A stretch of DNA of 55,224 nt from JACDAN01 sp035265935 (GCA_035265935.1 DATFOC010000037.1:1-55224); one strand, 5' to 3'. Shown: positions 7,830 through 15,850, counted from the first letter of the stretch. Made by a program: numbers and translations. Notes: generated from the sequence alone by a model not told the origin.

Positions 7830-8504
7830 TCAGCCGGAGGTGCCGGTCTCCGTGTGCGGCGCGCCGACGGGCTTCGACTCCGGCGACCCGCGCTGGCGGA
7901 GATAGACCGTGAAGACGGCCATCGTCCCGACGGCGAGGAACTCCGACTGCCAGTTCTGGAGGCTTCGCTCCCAGAAGTCCGACGAGGTCACATACGTCCC
8001 CCACGAGGACTCGGGTTCCCCGTGGGCTGTCTGCTCCTCGTTGTAGGTAGTCAGGCTCGTGAACGACTGGCCGAGCCAGGTGGCCAGGAAAATCGCGCCC
8101 ATCACGATCGTGAACGAGTACGAGTAGATGCTCAGCCGCCAGTCGCGTGCCCTCGCCCAGCGGGGACCGTCCTCCGGAGCATGAGCCCCCACGCGCTGCT
8201 GCTCGTCCGTCTCGAGGCCGAGATCCTCCTCCTTCTTCGACTCGTTCGAGCCCTTCTGGAAGAACCAGACCGTCGCGAGTGCAAAGAGCCAGAACTGGAG
8301 CCACTCCGACTGCCAGTTCTCGAGCACATTCGCACCGAAGTCGGAGCTGACGAGGAAGCGGAAGTAGCTGATCGTCGGCTCGTCGTGCTCCAGCTGCTCC
8401 TGGTTGTAGACATTGTGGCCGGCGATCGACTGACCGACGAGGGCGAGCAGGAACAGCGCAAGGAAGAACAGCGAGAGGCTGTTGTCCCGGACGAAGCGCC
8501 TCAC
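7830..8504 (-). CDS. DUF6766-family membrane protein with internal duplication
   Basis: A 224-residue integral membrane protein that I place in the DUF6766 family. It has two similar halves. Each starts with a hydrophobic helix ending GQS, then a YN-[QE]EQ segment, a conserved SSDF and an NWQSE[WF]L motif (53-69 and 174-190), and closes with a second hydrophobic helix. About four membrane spans are likely, with the conserved loops on one side. A charged linker (85-124) joins the halves. The function of the family is unknown. GTG 8504 lies 2 nt downstream of the stop of a 24-residue ORF, so the two are probably translationally coupled. Confidence 0.75.
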   Translation of the reverse strand: MRRFVRDNSLSLFFLALFLLALVGQSIAGHNVYNQEQLEHDEPTISYFRFLVSSDFGANVLENWQSEWLQFWLFALATVWFFQKGSNESKKEEDLGLETDEQQRVGAHAPEDGPRWARARDWRLSIYSYSFTIVMGAIFLATWLGQSFTSLTTYNEEQTAHGEPESSWGTYVTSSDFWERSLQNWQSEFLAVGTMAVFTVYLRQRGSPESKPVGAPHTETGTSG

Positions 8505-8506
8505 GG

Positions 8507-8581
8507 TTACAGGTGCGCGAGGCCGACGATCGTGTACAGGACGATCCCCGTCACGATCACGAGCACATAGACGACGAACAT
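8507..8581 (-). CDS. 24-residue hydrophobic membrane microprotein
   Basis: ATG 8581 to TAA 8507-8509 encodes 24 residues: MFVVYVLVIVTG, then IVLYTIVGLAHL. Almost the whole chain is one transmembrane helix with no charged residue. It ends 2 nt before the GTG of the DUF6766 gene, and a TAGCGT -10-like box lies 15 nt before its ATG. Position and spacing argue for a genuine leader or partner peptide of the DUF6766 protein; translation itself is not proven. I do not recognise a named family. Confidence 0.5.
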   Translation of the reverse strand: MFVVYVLVIVTGIVLYTIVGLAHL

Positions 8582-8596
8582 GGATCCGATCCGGCG

Positions 8597-8602
8597 ACGC
8601 TA
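8597..8602 (-). promoter_or_regulatory. -10-like element for the microprotein/DUF6766 operon
   Basis: TAGCGT on the minus strand, the same hexamer that precedes 28977, 31556 and 52309. It would give a leader of about 8 nt before ATG 8581, containing GGAT as a weak ribosome site. Confidence 0.4.
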
Positions 8603-8630
8603 GCGGCGCATCCGGACGGTTCCGCTCGGA

Positions 8631-9479
8631 CTAGCCCTCGGTGCGCGATGCCGCGCTGAGCGCGTCGAAGCCCTCGGCGAACGAAACGGTCGCAGGCTCG
8701 TCCAAGGGGATGGCGTCGCCGTTACGGCGGGTGAGCAGGCTCTGGCCCAGCCGAGCAAGCCCCTGTTCCCGTTCTGCGAGGTCGGCGGAATGGCGCTCCA
8801 GGCGCTCGGCCGCTACCTGCTGGCGCTGCTCATCCTTGCGGAGGCGCTTCTCGCGCGCGGCCAGATCTTCGAGCTTCGCGGTCAGCTCGGCTTCCTGCGA
8901 CGAGACGAGCTCCTCCCGCTCGGCGACGGAGCGCTCGAGCTCGGCGGCGCGCGCCTCCCGCCCGAGGAAACCTTGCTCGCGCGTCGCGAGCTCGCTCTCG
9001 CGCTGCGCGACCTCAGTCCGGGCCGTGGTTGCTTCTTCGTTGAGACGGCCTGACTCCCCGTCGCGCGCGTCGAGCTCCAGCTCACGCGCCACGAGTGCCT
9101 CTGTGCGCCGGTCGAGCTCGACGGCCCTCACCTCGAGCTCGAGCGCCCGCCGCTCGAGCTCGCTTTCGCGGGGGCTGATGCGCTTCTCTCCTCGGTCGAG
9201 CTCGGGCTCCTTGCGCTTCTGCCTCCCCTTCAGCAGCTCGGTGCGGGAGACCTTGGCGCGGAGGGCCGAGATCCGGTGCTGCCGCTCGCGCCTTGCCTCC
9301 AGCTTGCGGGCAATCCGGTGCATGCGCTGTTCCAGGCGCTTCTCCCGGTCCGCGAGCTGCTGCTCCCGCTCCGCGAGACGCGCAGCAGCCTGGGCGAGCT
9401 CGCGCTTTGCGAGGTTGAGGTCCTCGAGCGCCGCTGCACGGTCGCGCTGCCGCTCTTCGATCGTCTGCCGGTCGAGCAT
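8631..9479 (-). CDS. long coiled-coil protein of unknown function
   Basis: 282 residues, almost entirely charged alpha-helix. It is rich in Glu, Arg, Ala and Leu with recurring AERE/ADRE/AREL patterns (for example LAEREQQLADREKRLEQR) in heptad spacing, indicating a continuous coiled coil from about residue 5 to 250. The last ~35 residues are not helical and include IPLDEPATVSFAEGF. No signal peptide or membrane segment is present. I start at ATG 9479; a GTG at 9515 would add 12 proline-rich residues. A cytoskeletal or scaffold role is possible but not supported by context: neighbours are DUF6766 and, divergently, an EamA transporter. Confidence 0.65.
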   Translation of the reverse strand: MLDRQTIEERQRDRAAALEDLNLAKRELAQAAARLAEREQQLADREKRLEQRMHRIARKLEARRERQHRISALRAKVSRTELLKGRQKRKEPELDRGEKRISPRESELERRALELEVRAVELDRRTEALVARELELDARDGESGRLNEEATTARTEVAQRESELATREQGFLGREARAAELERSVAEREELVSSQEAELTAKLEDLAAREKRLRKDEQRQQVAAERLERHSADLAEREQGLARLGQSLLTRRNGDAIPLDEPATVSFAEGFDALSAASRTEG

Positions 9480-9536
9480 CGTCGGGTCTCTCGGGTCGGG
9501 AAGGGAACGTAGCACCCGTCGTTAGAAAGGAGAGGG

Positions 9537-10466
9537 ATGCGCGCCAAAGTCTGGATCGCGCTGGGGACGATCTACGTCGTCTGGGGGTCGACGTTCCTGG
9601 CCATCGCCGTCGTCGTGCGCGACCTCCCGCCGTTCCTCTCCATGGCGCTGCGCCACCTCGTCGCCGGGGCGCTCCTCTTCGGCTGGGTGATCGTCCGGCA
9701 CCGGGACCGCGACCCGATCGGCTGGCGCCAGTGGCGGGCGGCGTTCTTGTTCGGTGGAGCGCTCTTCCTGGTCGGCCACGGCTTGCTGGCCTGGGCGCAG
9801 CAGGACGTCCCGTCCGGAATCGCCGCGCTCCTCGTCGGGACGATCCCGCTGTGGTTCGCGATCCTGGCGCGGATCTTCATGGGCGAGCGGCTCGGCGGCC
9901 GGGCGCTCGCCGGCCTCGTCCTCGGGTTCGCCGGCCTCGCGTTGCTCGTCGACCCCTCGGGCCAGGAGGGTGCCGAGCCGATCGGCGCGCTCGCGATCGT
10001 CATAGGTGCGCTCGCCTGGTCAGTGGGCTCGATCTACTCCCAGCGCTCGGCGCTCCCGAAGGACACGCTCCTGGGTGCAGCGATGGGCATGCTCGCCGGC
10101 GGCGCGCTGCTCGCGGTCGTCAGCGCAGGACGAGGGGAGTGGAACGACGCGACGTTCTCCGCCGACGCGCTGCTCGCGACCGCGTACATGGTCGTCGTCG
10201 GCTCCCTGATCGGCTTCAGCGCCTATGTCTGGCTGCTGAAGACGGTCCCGGCGTCGACAGTCTCGACCTATGCGTACGTGAACCCGGTGATCGCCGTGCT
10301 GCTCGGCTGGGCCTTCAACGACGAGGTGATCACGGGCCGAACCCTGGTCGCCGGCGCTGCCATCGTCGTCGGCGTCGCGCTCATGGTGAGCCGAAGCAGG
10401 GAGAAGCAACCGGCGGATGGCCGCGAGCCCAAGCCGGAGCCCGGACTAAGCTCGGCGCGTGGCTGA
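9537..10466 (+). CDS. EamA/DMT-family permease
   Basis: 309 residues with ten predicted membrane helices arranged as two EamA repeats. The first starts IYVVWGSTFLAI and the second SVGSIYSQR; NPVIAVLLGW near helix 9 is typical of the drug/metabolite transporter group (YedA/RhaT-like). It probably exports an amino acid or other metabolite. AAAGGAGAGGG just before ATG 9537 is a strong ribosome site. The 3' end overlaps the next gene by 8 bp, so it heads a three-gene operon with a cNMP-binding protein and a flavoprotein. Confidence 0.87.
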   Translation: MRAKVWIALGTIYVVWGSTFLAIAVVVRDLPPFLSMALRHLVAGALLFGWVIVRHRDRDPIGWRQWRAAFLFGGALFLVGHGLLAWAQQDVPSGIAALLVGTIPLWFAILARIFMGERLGGRALAGLVLGFAGLALLVDPSGQEGAEPIGALAIVIGALAWSVGSIYSQRSALPKDTLLGAAMGMLAGGALLAVVSAGRGEWNDATFSADALLATAYMVVVGSLIGFSAYVWLLKTVPASTVSTYAYVNPVIAVLLGWAFNDEVITGRTLVAGAAIVVGVALMVSRSREKQPADGREPKPEPGLSSARG

Positions 10467-10878
10467 AGTCCAGGACGTCCTCGCGCGCCTCTCCCTCTTC
10501 GCGGACGTGCCGCCTGCGCGGCTGGAGGCGATCGCCCACCGATTCGACGAGGAGGTCTACCCGGAGGGCGAGCGCGTCCTGCGCAAGGACCTCAAAGGCT
10601 CCGGGCTGTTCGTGATCCTCGACGGCGAGGCGGTCGTGCGGATCGAGGAAATCGAGGTGACGCGGTTCGGGCCTGGCGAGTTCTTCGGCGAGATCTCCCT
10701 GCTGACGAGCGAGCCGCCGGTCGCCGACATCGTGGCGCTGACGATGCTCCGCTGCCTCGTGATCCCGGGACCCGAGTTCGAGCGGTTCATGCTCGAGAAC
10801 CCCCGCATCCTCTACCGGATGCTGCAGGCGGAGGCGCGGCGGCTCCGGACCACCACAGAGTGGAAGAGCGGCTCCTGA
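10459..10878 (+). CDS. cyclic-nucleotide-binding-domain protein (no DNA-binding domain)
   Basis: 139 residues forming one cNMP-binding beta-roll: LSLFADVPPARLEAIA at the start, GSGLFVILDGEAVV, and the phosphate-binding cassette FGEISLLTSEPPVADI near residue 75. The helix-turn-helix of CRP proteins is absent. It may gate the flavoprotein or transporter made from the same transcript. The cassette Arg that contacts cAMP is replaced (EPPVAD rather than RSA), so ligand binding is uncertain. A TAAGCT box ends 6 nt before GTG 10459, suggesting an extra internal leaderless promoter. It overlaps the next gene by 19 bp. Confidence 0.82.
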   Translation: MAEVQDVLARLSLFADVPPARLEAIAHRFDEEVYPEGERVLRKDLKGSGLFVILDGEAVVRIEEIEVTRFGPGEFFGEISLLTSEPPVADIVALTMLRCLVIPGPEFERFMLENPRILYRMLQAEARRLRTTTEWKSGS

Positions 10879-12362
10879 GCCCATTCCCGCCGGGGGACTA
10901 CGATGCCGTCGTCGTCGGCACCGGGCCGGCCGGCCTCCAGACGAGCTACTCCCTGACGCGCGCCGGGGTGACGAATCACGCGCTGCTCTCCGCCGACGAT
11001 GCGCCCGGCGGGATGTTCCGCAGATTTCCGCTCTTCGAGCGGCTGATCAGCTGGACGAAGCCGGATGCCCCCTGCGATCGCCAGACCCGCGAGTACGAGT
11101 GCTACGACAACAACAGCCTGGTCGCCGACGAGCCGGAGGCCCGCGGCCTGATCGCGGGCTTCATGGACCGGAGCTTCGACGTCCCTGCGCGAGGCGAGAT
11201 GGAGGCGGCGATCGTCGACTTCGTCCAGCGGGTCGGCATCGAGGCGCGCTACGGGTGCCGATGGACCGGGACGAGGCGGGAGGAGGACAGGTTCGTGCTC
11301 GAGACGACCGATGGGGAGTACCGCTCACGGGTCGTCGTCTTCGCGATCGGGATGACAGAGCCCTGGTCGCCGCAGCTCAAAGGCGCCGAGCACGCGACGC
11401 ACTACGCCGAGACCGGCTCGGCAGATTCGTATCGCGACAGGCGCGTCGTGATCATCGGAAAGCGCAACTCGGGCTTCGAGCTCGCATACGGACTGCTGCC
11501 CTGGGCGCGCGAGCTGACGCTCGTCTCACCGCGGCCGGTGGACATCTCGGTCCTCTCGCAGTCGCCGCTCCGCGCCCGTTATCTCCAGCCCTACGAGGAG
11601 TACGTCCGGGGCAGCGCCGGCACCTACGTCGTCGACGCGTCGATCGTCGGGATCGAGCGCGGCGCCGACGGACTCCGCGTGACCGCCGATGCGACCACGT
11701 GGGAGGGTCGGCTCTCCTTCACGGGTGACGACGTGATCCTGGCGACGGGCTTCAGGGCTCCGCTCGGCGACCTCCGCGAGCTCGGAGTCGTCACGGTGCT
11801 GAACGACCGCGTCCCGGCACTCTCGCGCTTCTGGGAGAGCGTGTCGGTGCCCGGGATCTTCTTCGCCGGGAACATCACGATCGCCTCGCGCGGCCTCGCG
11901 AAGGAAGGCGTCGCCGCCAACTCGAGCTCCGTGAACGGCTTCCGCTACAACGCGCGGGTCCTCGCCAGGCACATCGCCGGGCGGCTCGGCTTCGAGCAGC
12001 CAAGGCCGACGCTGGCCCGCGACGATGTCGTCCCGCTGTTGGTCGACGAGCTGGCACGGGGGCCGGAGGTCTGGATCCAGAAGGGCTACCTCGCACGCGC
12101 GCTGTCCTTCTCCGACGACGGGATCAGGGACGAGGGCATCCTGCCCCTCGAGGAGTTCGTGGACGGAGGCGGCGGGCCGGACGCCGCGGCCGTCGCCGTC
12201 GAGATGCGCGCGGACGGAGCGATCTATCCGGCGGTCTACGTGCGCCGGGGCGGGGAGCTCGAGGAACACGAGCTCGACCCGCACCCGGTGCGTGCCTTCG
12301 ACGGCGACCCGTACCGCCGAGACGTCGAGCGGCTCGTTCGGCCGCTGCTCAGGCGCTCGTAA
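10860..12362 (+). CDS. FAD/NAD(P)-dependent oxidoreductase (flavin monooxygenase-like)
   Basis: 500 residues. An N-terminal FAD Rossmann motif (VVVGTGPAGLQTSYSL, 18-33) is followed by a second dinucleotide site, VVIIGKRNSGFELA (~197-210), with K-R in place of the usual glycine, and by the VILATGF motif near 295. The plan resembles CzcO/FMO-like and YpdA/bacillithiol-reductase-type proteins, with an added ~120-residue C-terminal region of unknown role. The GTG start lies 19 bp inside the upstream cNMP-binding gene. Substrate unknown. Its stop codon lies inside the first arm of the 12359-12429 palindrome. Confidence 0.8.
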   Translation: MEERLLSPFPPGDYDAVVVGTGPAGLQTSYSLTRAGVTNHALLSADDAPGGMFRRFPLFERLISWTKPDAPCDRQTREYECYDNNSLVADEPEARGLIAGFMDRSFDVPARGEMEAAIVDFVQRVGIEARYGCRWTGTRREEDRFVLETTDGEYRSRVVVFAIGMTEPWSPQLKGAEHATHYAETGSADSYRDRRVVIIGKRNSGFELAYGLLPWARELTLVSPRPVDISVLSQSPLRARYLQPYEEYVRGSAGTYVVDASIVGIERGADGLRVTADATTWEGRLSFTGDDVILATGFRAPLGDLRELGVVTVLNDRVPALSRFWESVSVPGIFFAGNITIASRGLAKEGVAANSSSVNGFRYNARVLARHIAGRLGFEQPRPTLARDDVVPLLVDELARGPEVWIQKGYLARALSFSDDGIRDEGILPLEEFVDGGGGPDAAAVAVEMRADGAIYPAVYVRRGGELEEHELDPHPVRAFDGDPYRRDVERLVRPLLRRS

Positions 12363-12429
12363 CAAGTTGTTACTAACCCCGGAGCGGCCCTGAGTGAAGG
12401 GCGCTGGGAACCTAGTAACAACTTGTTAC
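12359..12429. repeat. 71-bp element with perfect 16-bp inverted repeats, each arm itself a palindrome
   Basis: GTAACAAGTTGTTACT (12359-12374) and AGTAACAACTTGTTAC (12414-12429) are exact reverse complements. In addition each contains the 15-bp palindrome GTAACAA-S-TTGTTAC, so the copies also match as direct repeats. The 39 nt between them hold weaker complementarity (AGCG..GCCCT with AGGGCGCT). It sits between convergent genes and overlaps the flavoprotein stop. It could be a bidirectional terminator, a pair of operator-like protein sites or a short mobile repeat. Its AT-rich arms stand out from the flanks. Confidence 0.8.
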
Positions 12430-12437
12430 TTGGCCGA

Positions 12438-12674
12438 CTAGCGCTTCTTCGCCGCCGCCTTGCCGCCCTTGCGGCCGGCGGCCTTCTTCTGGGCCGTCGT
12501 CCCGCCCTGACTCGAGTTCGAGCGGGAGCTCGACCCCGAGCCGGACTTCTTGCCGCCGCGGCTCGATGCGCCCGGTGAATTGGCGATCCGCGCGGCGCGC
12601 TCCTTCGACATACCCTTGTCCTTCAGCGCCTCGTACTGCTTCTCGTTTTTGACATTGGCCTTCTTGCCGGGCAT
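12438..12674 (-). CDS. small basic DUF7218-family protein
   Basis: 78 residues. The N-terminal half (PGKKANVKNEKQYEALKDKG, then MSKERAARIANSPG) is the conserved DUF7218 segment, similar to plasmid-stabilisation or Rho-N-like small proteins of soil bacteria. The second half is a Gly/Ser/Lys-rich disordered tail ending GRKGGKAAAKKR, which looks like a nucleic-acid-binding tail. ATG 12674 has GGAGG six bases upstream; an in-frame extension to 12698 would skip it. Function unknown; association with DNA or RNA is inference from charge. Confidence 0.75.
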   Translation of the reverse strand: MPGKKANVKNEKQYEALKDKGMSKERAARIANSPGASSRGGKKSGSGSSSRSNSSQGGTTAQKKAAGRKGGKAAAKKR

Positions 12675-12732
12675 CGAAGCCTCCTCGGTCGTTTCCAAAA
12701 TTGTTCCCGGCTTCGGGTTTCGGAAACGGCCC

Positions 12733-13827
12733 TCAGCGGGCGAGCGTGACCTTGCTGAGCCCTCGCGGCCGGTCGGGATCGAGGCCCTTGGCGCGGGCGA
12801 GCGCCCACGCGAAGAGCTGGCCGGGCACGACCGAGAGCAGGGGGCTGAGGAGACGGGAGCCCAGGTCGGGGATCGGCAGTGAGTACTCGGCAGCGAACCG
12901 ACCGGCGGCGCTGCCGCTCGCGATCAACGCCGCCCCTGTCGCCCTGATTCGCTCCGCGGCCTCGAGGACGGCCGGGAGCGTCTCGTCCTCGGAGGCCACC
13001 GCCCAGACCGGGAAGAGCGGATCGAGCGCGGCCACGGGGCCGTGAGCCAGGTCGGTTGCGGTCAGCGGCTCCGCGGCGATCCTCGTCGTCTCCAGCAACT
13101 TGAGAGCGATCTCGCGGGCCGTCGCGAACTCGGCCCCACGCCCGATCACGAACATCCGTCCTGTGAACGCGAATGACGCGGCCAGGGGGACCAGCCGCCG
13201 CTCCAGGTCGGGAATGAGCCCTTCGAGCTCTTCCGAAACGAGCCGGATGCCGCCGGCATAGCGCCGCTCGGTCCCGGCGACGTGCGCGGCAAGGAGCAGG
13301 AGCGCGGCGATCTGGTTCAGGTAGGTCTTGGTCGCCGCGACGGCCTGCTCGCTCCCTGCCTCGAGCGGAATGACGGCTTCGGCTGCCGAGGCGAGCTCCG
13401 AGCCTGGCTCGTTGGTGAGGGCAACCGTGAGGGCCCCTGCGGCGCGGGCGCGTTCGACGTACGCGAGGACGTCAGGCGTACGGCCGGACTGCGAGAGCGC
13501 GAGCACCGTCGATCCCTTGAAGTCGAGGCGGCTCCCGTAGTGGACGGTCAGCGAGATCGAGTCGCGGAAGGCCGTCCAGCGAGGGCCGAGGCCGAAGGCG
13601 TAGACGCCGAAAGACGCGGCATTGTCCGACGAGCCGTGCCCCACGATCCGGACGGTCCGCGCGCCACGCCCGTGCATCAGCGCCGCCACGCGATGAAAGT
13701 CTTCGCCGCGCTCGAGGAGCCGGCGCAGCGCGGCGGGCTGCTCGCGGATCTCCGCGAGGAACGTCGCGCCGCTCTCCGGCCCCGCCGGCTCGGGATCGGC
13801 CTCGGGCTCGGGCTCAGGCAATGACAC
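12733..13827 (-). CDS. SIS-domain protein, GlmS-isomerase-like (glucosamine-6-phosphate deaminase type)
   Basis: 364 residues with two SIS domains and no glutaminase domain. SIS 1 has GHGSSDNAASF and SQSGRTPDVL, plus AVAATKTYLNQ; SIS 2 has IGRGAEFATAREIALKLLETT and TATDLAHGP, matching the isomerase half of GlmS. Proteins of this shape include AgaS and NagB-II, which deaminate glucosamine-6-phosphate to fructose-6-phosphate. It is the last gene of the murQ-nagA operon and overlaps nagA by 14 bp, which fits the final step of GlcNAc-6-phosphate breakdown. An Ala/Pro/Glu-rich N-terminus (1-20) is unstructured. Confidence 0.85.
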   Translation of the reverse strand: MSLPEPEPEADPEPAGPESGATFLAEIREQPAALRRLLERGEDFHRVAALMHGRGARTVRIVGHGSSDNAASFGVYAFGLGPRWTAFRDSISLTVHYGSRLDFKGSTVLALSQSGRTPDVLAYVERARAAGALTVALTNEPGSELASAAEAVIPLEAGSEQAVAATKTYLNQIAALLLLAAHVAGTERRYAGGIRLVSEELEGLIPDLERRLVPLAASFAFTGRMFVIGRGAEFATAREIALKLLETTRIAAEPLTATDLAHGPVAALDPLFPVWAVASEDETLPAVLEAAERIRATGAALIASGSAAGRFAAEYSLPIPDLGSRLLSPLLSVVPGQLFAWALARAKGLDPDRPRGLSKVTLAR

Positions 13828-14905
13828 GTTCTCGTCCCCCGACGAGCACGCGCTCCACGGCCAGGTTGTCGTCGACGACCGTCACGTCGGCGGGCGCGCC
13901 TGCGACGAGGCCACCGGCATGCTCGCCGATCACTCGAGCGGGTACCGACGACGCGGCGTCGAGCGCGCTGCCGAGCGGGACGCCCAGCTCGTGCAGGTTC
14001 TGAACGGCCTCGATCATGGTCAGGGAGCTCCCGGCGAGAACACCGTCTGGGCGTCGCGCGACCCCGTCGCGGATCTTCACCTCGAACCCCCCGAGGCTGT
14101 ACGAGCCGTCGTCCAGGCCTGCTCCCGCGACGGCGTCGGTGACCAGAGCCACGCGGCCCGCCGCTGCGCTCCAGACGAGCTTCGCCGTCTCGGCGGCCAA
14201 GTGGATCCGGTCGAGGATGATCTGGACGACGACGTCCGGGCGCGCGAGAGCGGCTCCGACGATGCCCGGGTCACGGTGGCGGAAGGGGCGCATCGCGTTG
14301 AACAGGTGCGTGACGGTCCGCACCCCGGCGTCGAAGGCGGCGTTTGCCTCCTCCGCGGTCGCGTCCGTGTGTCCGAGCGAGACGGTGACGCCGCGTCGGA
14401 GCATGAGGCCGATGAGGGAGTCGGCCCCCGGAAGCTCCGGCGCGATCGTCACCATCCGGATCCGACCCACGTCGAGCAGCCGCTCGAGCAGGGCCGGGTC
14501 GGGGTCTCGGCGCGCCAGGGGAGGATGCGTGCCGAGGCGCTTCGGGGCGAGAAACGGGCCTTCGACATGGACACCGAGGATGCGCGGCCCGCCGTTCGTC
14601 TGTGCGGGAACCTCGCGGAGCGCCGTGTGAAGCTGCTCTTCGGCCGCGGTTATGAAGGTTGGGAGGTAGGCGGTGACTCCGGTCTCGAGCAGCGCTTCTC
14701 CCGCTCGCTGATAGCCGTTGCTGTCCGCGTCCAGGAAGTCCACTCCCCCGAAACCGTTGACCTGGATGTCGACGAATCCCGGCGACGCGACTCCACGCCC
14801 GTTTCGACTTGCCAGTCCGTGGCGGCCGACGCGGCCGTCCACGATCTCGAGGTCGCCCGGGACGAGGCGCCCGTCGACGAGGGCTGCCTCGACGCCGAGC
14901 CTCAC
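13814..14905 (-). CDS. nagA: N-acetylglucosamine-6-phosphate deacetylase
   Basis: 363 residues of the amidohydrolase superfamily. Visible landmarks: SPGFVDIQVNGFGGVDF (strand 1 metal region), HVEGPFLAPKR (metal-binding Glu), SLGHTDA and VTHLFNAM (metal-binding His), DRIHL, and LVTDAVAGAG with the catalytic Asp. It removes acetate from GlcNAc-6-P to give glucosamine-6-P. GTG 14905 overlaps the murQ stop by 4 bases and its end overlaps the deaminase-like gene, so all three are coupled. The frame is open much further upstream, but that part is antisense or out of frame to murQ. Confidence 0.93.
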   Translation of the reverse strand: MRLGVEAALVDGRLVPGDLEIVDGRVGRHGLASRNGRGVASPGFVDIQVNGFGGVDFLDADSNGYQRAGEALLETGVTAYLPTFITAAEEQLHTALREVPAQTNGGPRILGVHVEGPFLAPKRLGTHPPLARRDPDPALLERLLDVGRIRMVTIAPELPGADSLIGLMLRRGVTVSLGHTDATAEEANAAFDAGVRTVTHLFNAMRPFRHRDPGIVGAALARPDVVVQIILDRIHLAAETAKLVWSAAAGRVALVTDAVAGAGLDDGSYSLGGFEVKIRDGVARRPDGVLAGSSLTMIEAVQNLHELGVPLGSALDAASSVPARVIGEHAGGLVAGAPADVTVVDDNLAVERVLVGGRERVIA

Positions 14906-15765
14906 TGGGCAGCCCGGCGAACGTTGCCGTTCGCATCGCGGAGCCGCGCCACCGCCGTCTCCGCGTCGACCCCGGCGAGGAGTGAGACGACGGCGACCTT
15001 CCCGTCGCCGCCCGACGCTTCCAACGCCGCGTCGACGCGCTCGTCCGGGGCGCCGGTCGCGGCGGCGACAACCTGCCGTAGGCGGTCGCGGAGCTTCGCG
15101 TTCGCGGGTGCGACGCCGACCATGAGGTTCCCGAATGTCCGTCCGAGCCGGATCATCGCGACGGTCGAGATCGTGTTCAGCACGAGCTTCTGCGCCGTTC
15201 CCGCCTTGAGCCTCGTGGAGCCCGAGATGAGCTCGGGCCCCACGGAAACCTCGATTGCCTGATCGGCGAGGGCTGCGTGTTCCGAGCCGGTGGTGCAGAC
15301 CAGCGCGATGGTCAGGGCGCCTGCCCGCGAGGCGGCCGAGAGCGCGCCCGAGACGTATCGCGTCTCTCCGCTTGCGCTCACTCCGACGACGACGTCGGCC
15401 TCCGACAACGTCAGTGAGAGGACGTCTGCCGCGCCCGCCTCGTGGTCGTCCTCTGCCGCCGCCGCTTCGAGCGGCTCGGCGTCGAGTCCCGCTGCGACGA
15501 GCGCCACGATCTCGCCGTCCTGGACGCCGAACGTCGCAGCGCACTCGAACGCGTCGAGCTCTGCGAGCCGACCGGAGGACCCTGCGCCGACATAGACGAG
15601 CCGCCCGCCCTGCGCCAGCCGCTCGACGATCGCGTCGATTGCGCGCTCGATGGAGGGTGCTGCGAGACGGACCGCAGAGGGGACGGCGAGGTCCTGCCGG
15701 TTGATCAGGTCGACTAGCTCGGCGGTCGTCCGCAGGTCGTACTCGGGTCCGGCGCCGTCCTTCAC
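14902..15765 (-). CDS. murQ: N-acetylmuramic acid 6-phosphate etherase
   Basis: 287 residues. It carries the MurQ signatures VYVGAGSSGRLAELDAFE (SIS sugar-phosphate site), GVSASGETRYVSGAL and GSTRLKAGTAQK, and a C-terminal UBA-like helical region. The enzyme cleaves the lactyl ether of MurNAc-6-P to GlcNAc-6-P, which NagA then deacetylates. No MurNAc kinase or PTS gene is visible, so the phosphorylation step is missing from the window. GTG 15765 is preceded at 8 nt by TACACT, a possible leaderless start; GTG 15792 is an alternative. An operator-like palindrome lies at 15797-15808. Confidence 0.92.
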   Translation of the reverse strand: MKDGAGPEYDLRTTAELVDLINRQDLAVPSAVRLAAPSIERAIDAIVERLAQGGRLVYVGAGSSGRLAELDAFECAATFGVQDGEIVALVAAGLDAEPLEAAAAEDDHEAGAADVLSLTLSEADVVVGVSASGETRYVSGALSAASRAGALTIALVCTTGSEHAALADQAIEVSVGPELISGSTRLKAGTAQKLVLNTISTVAMIRLGRTFGNLMVGVAPANAKLRDRLRQVVAAATGAPDERVDAALEASGGDGKVAVVSLLAGVDAETAVARLRDANGNVRRAAQ

Positions 15766-15796
15766 CTGGGTTGAGTGTACGCGCGCGGGCACCGGG

Positions 15797-15842
15797 TGGT
15801 CAATACCATTTTCAGGTCCACCGTTGCGAGTGGTATTGTCGG
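15797..15842. promoter_or_regulatory. candidate GntR (DasR/NagR-like) operators between murQ and the ABC ATPase gene
   Basis: TGGTCAATACCA (15797-15808) has the TGGT-N4-ACCA form of the dre sites bound by DasR/NagR regulators. A second half-site, TGGTATTG at 15831-15838, overlaps TATTGT (15834-15839), which could be the -10 box for the rightward gene. The first site lies just upstream of the TACACT -10-like box of murQ. Both divergent transcripts could therefore be repressed by the GntR protein encoded at 17029. Confidence 0.6.
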
Positions 15843-15850
15843 CCGACGCG

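Noticed and set aside
12359..12429. Integron attC site
   Set aside because: The repeats do not contain the RYYYAAC/GTTRRRY core and there is no cassette or integrase.
13919..15262. 447-residue plus-strand open frame antisense to nagA and murQ
   Set aside because: Arg/Glu/His-rich composition typical of the complement of GC-rich genes; the minus-strand frames encode complete NagA and MurQ motifs.
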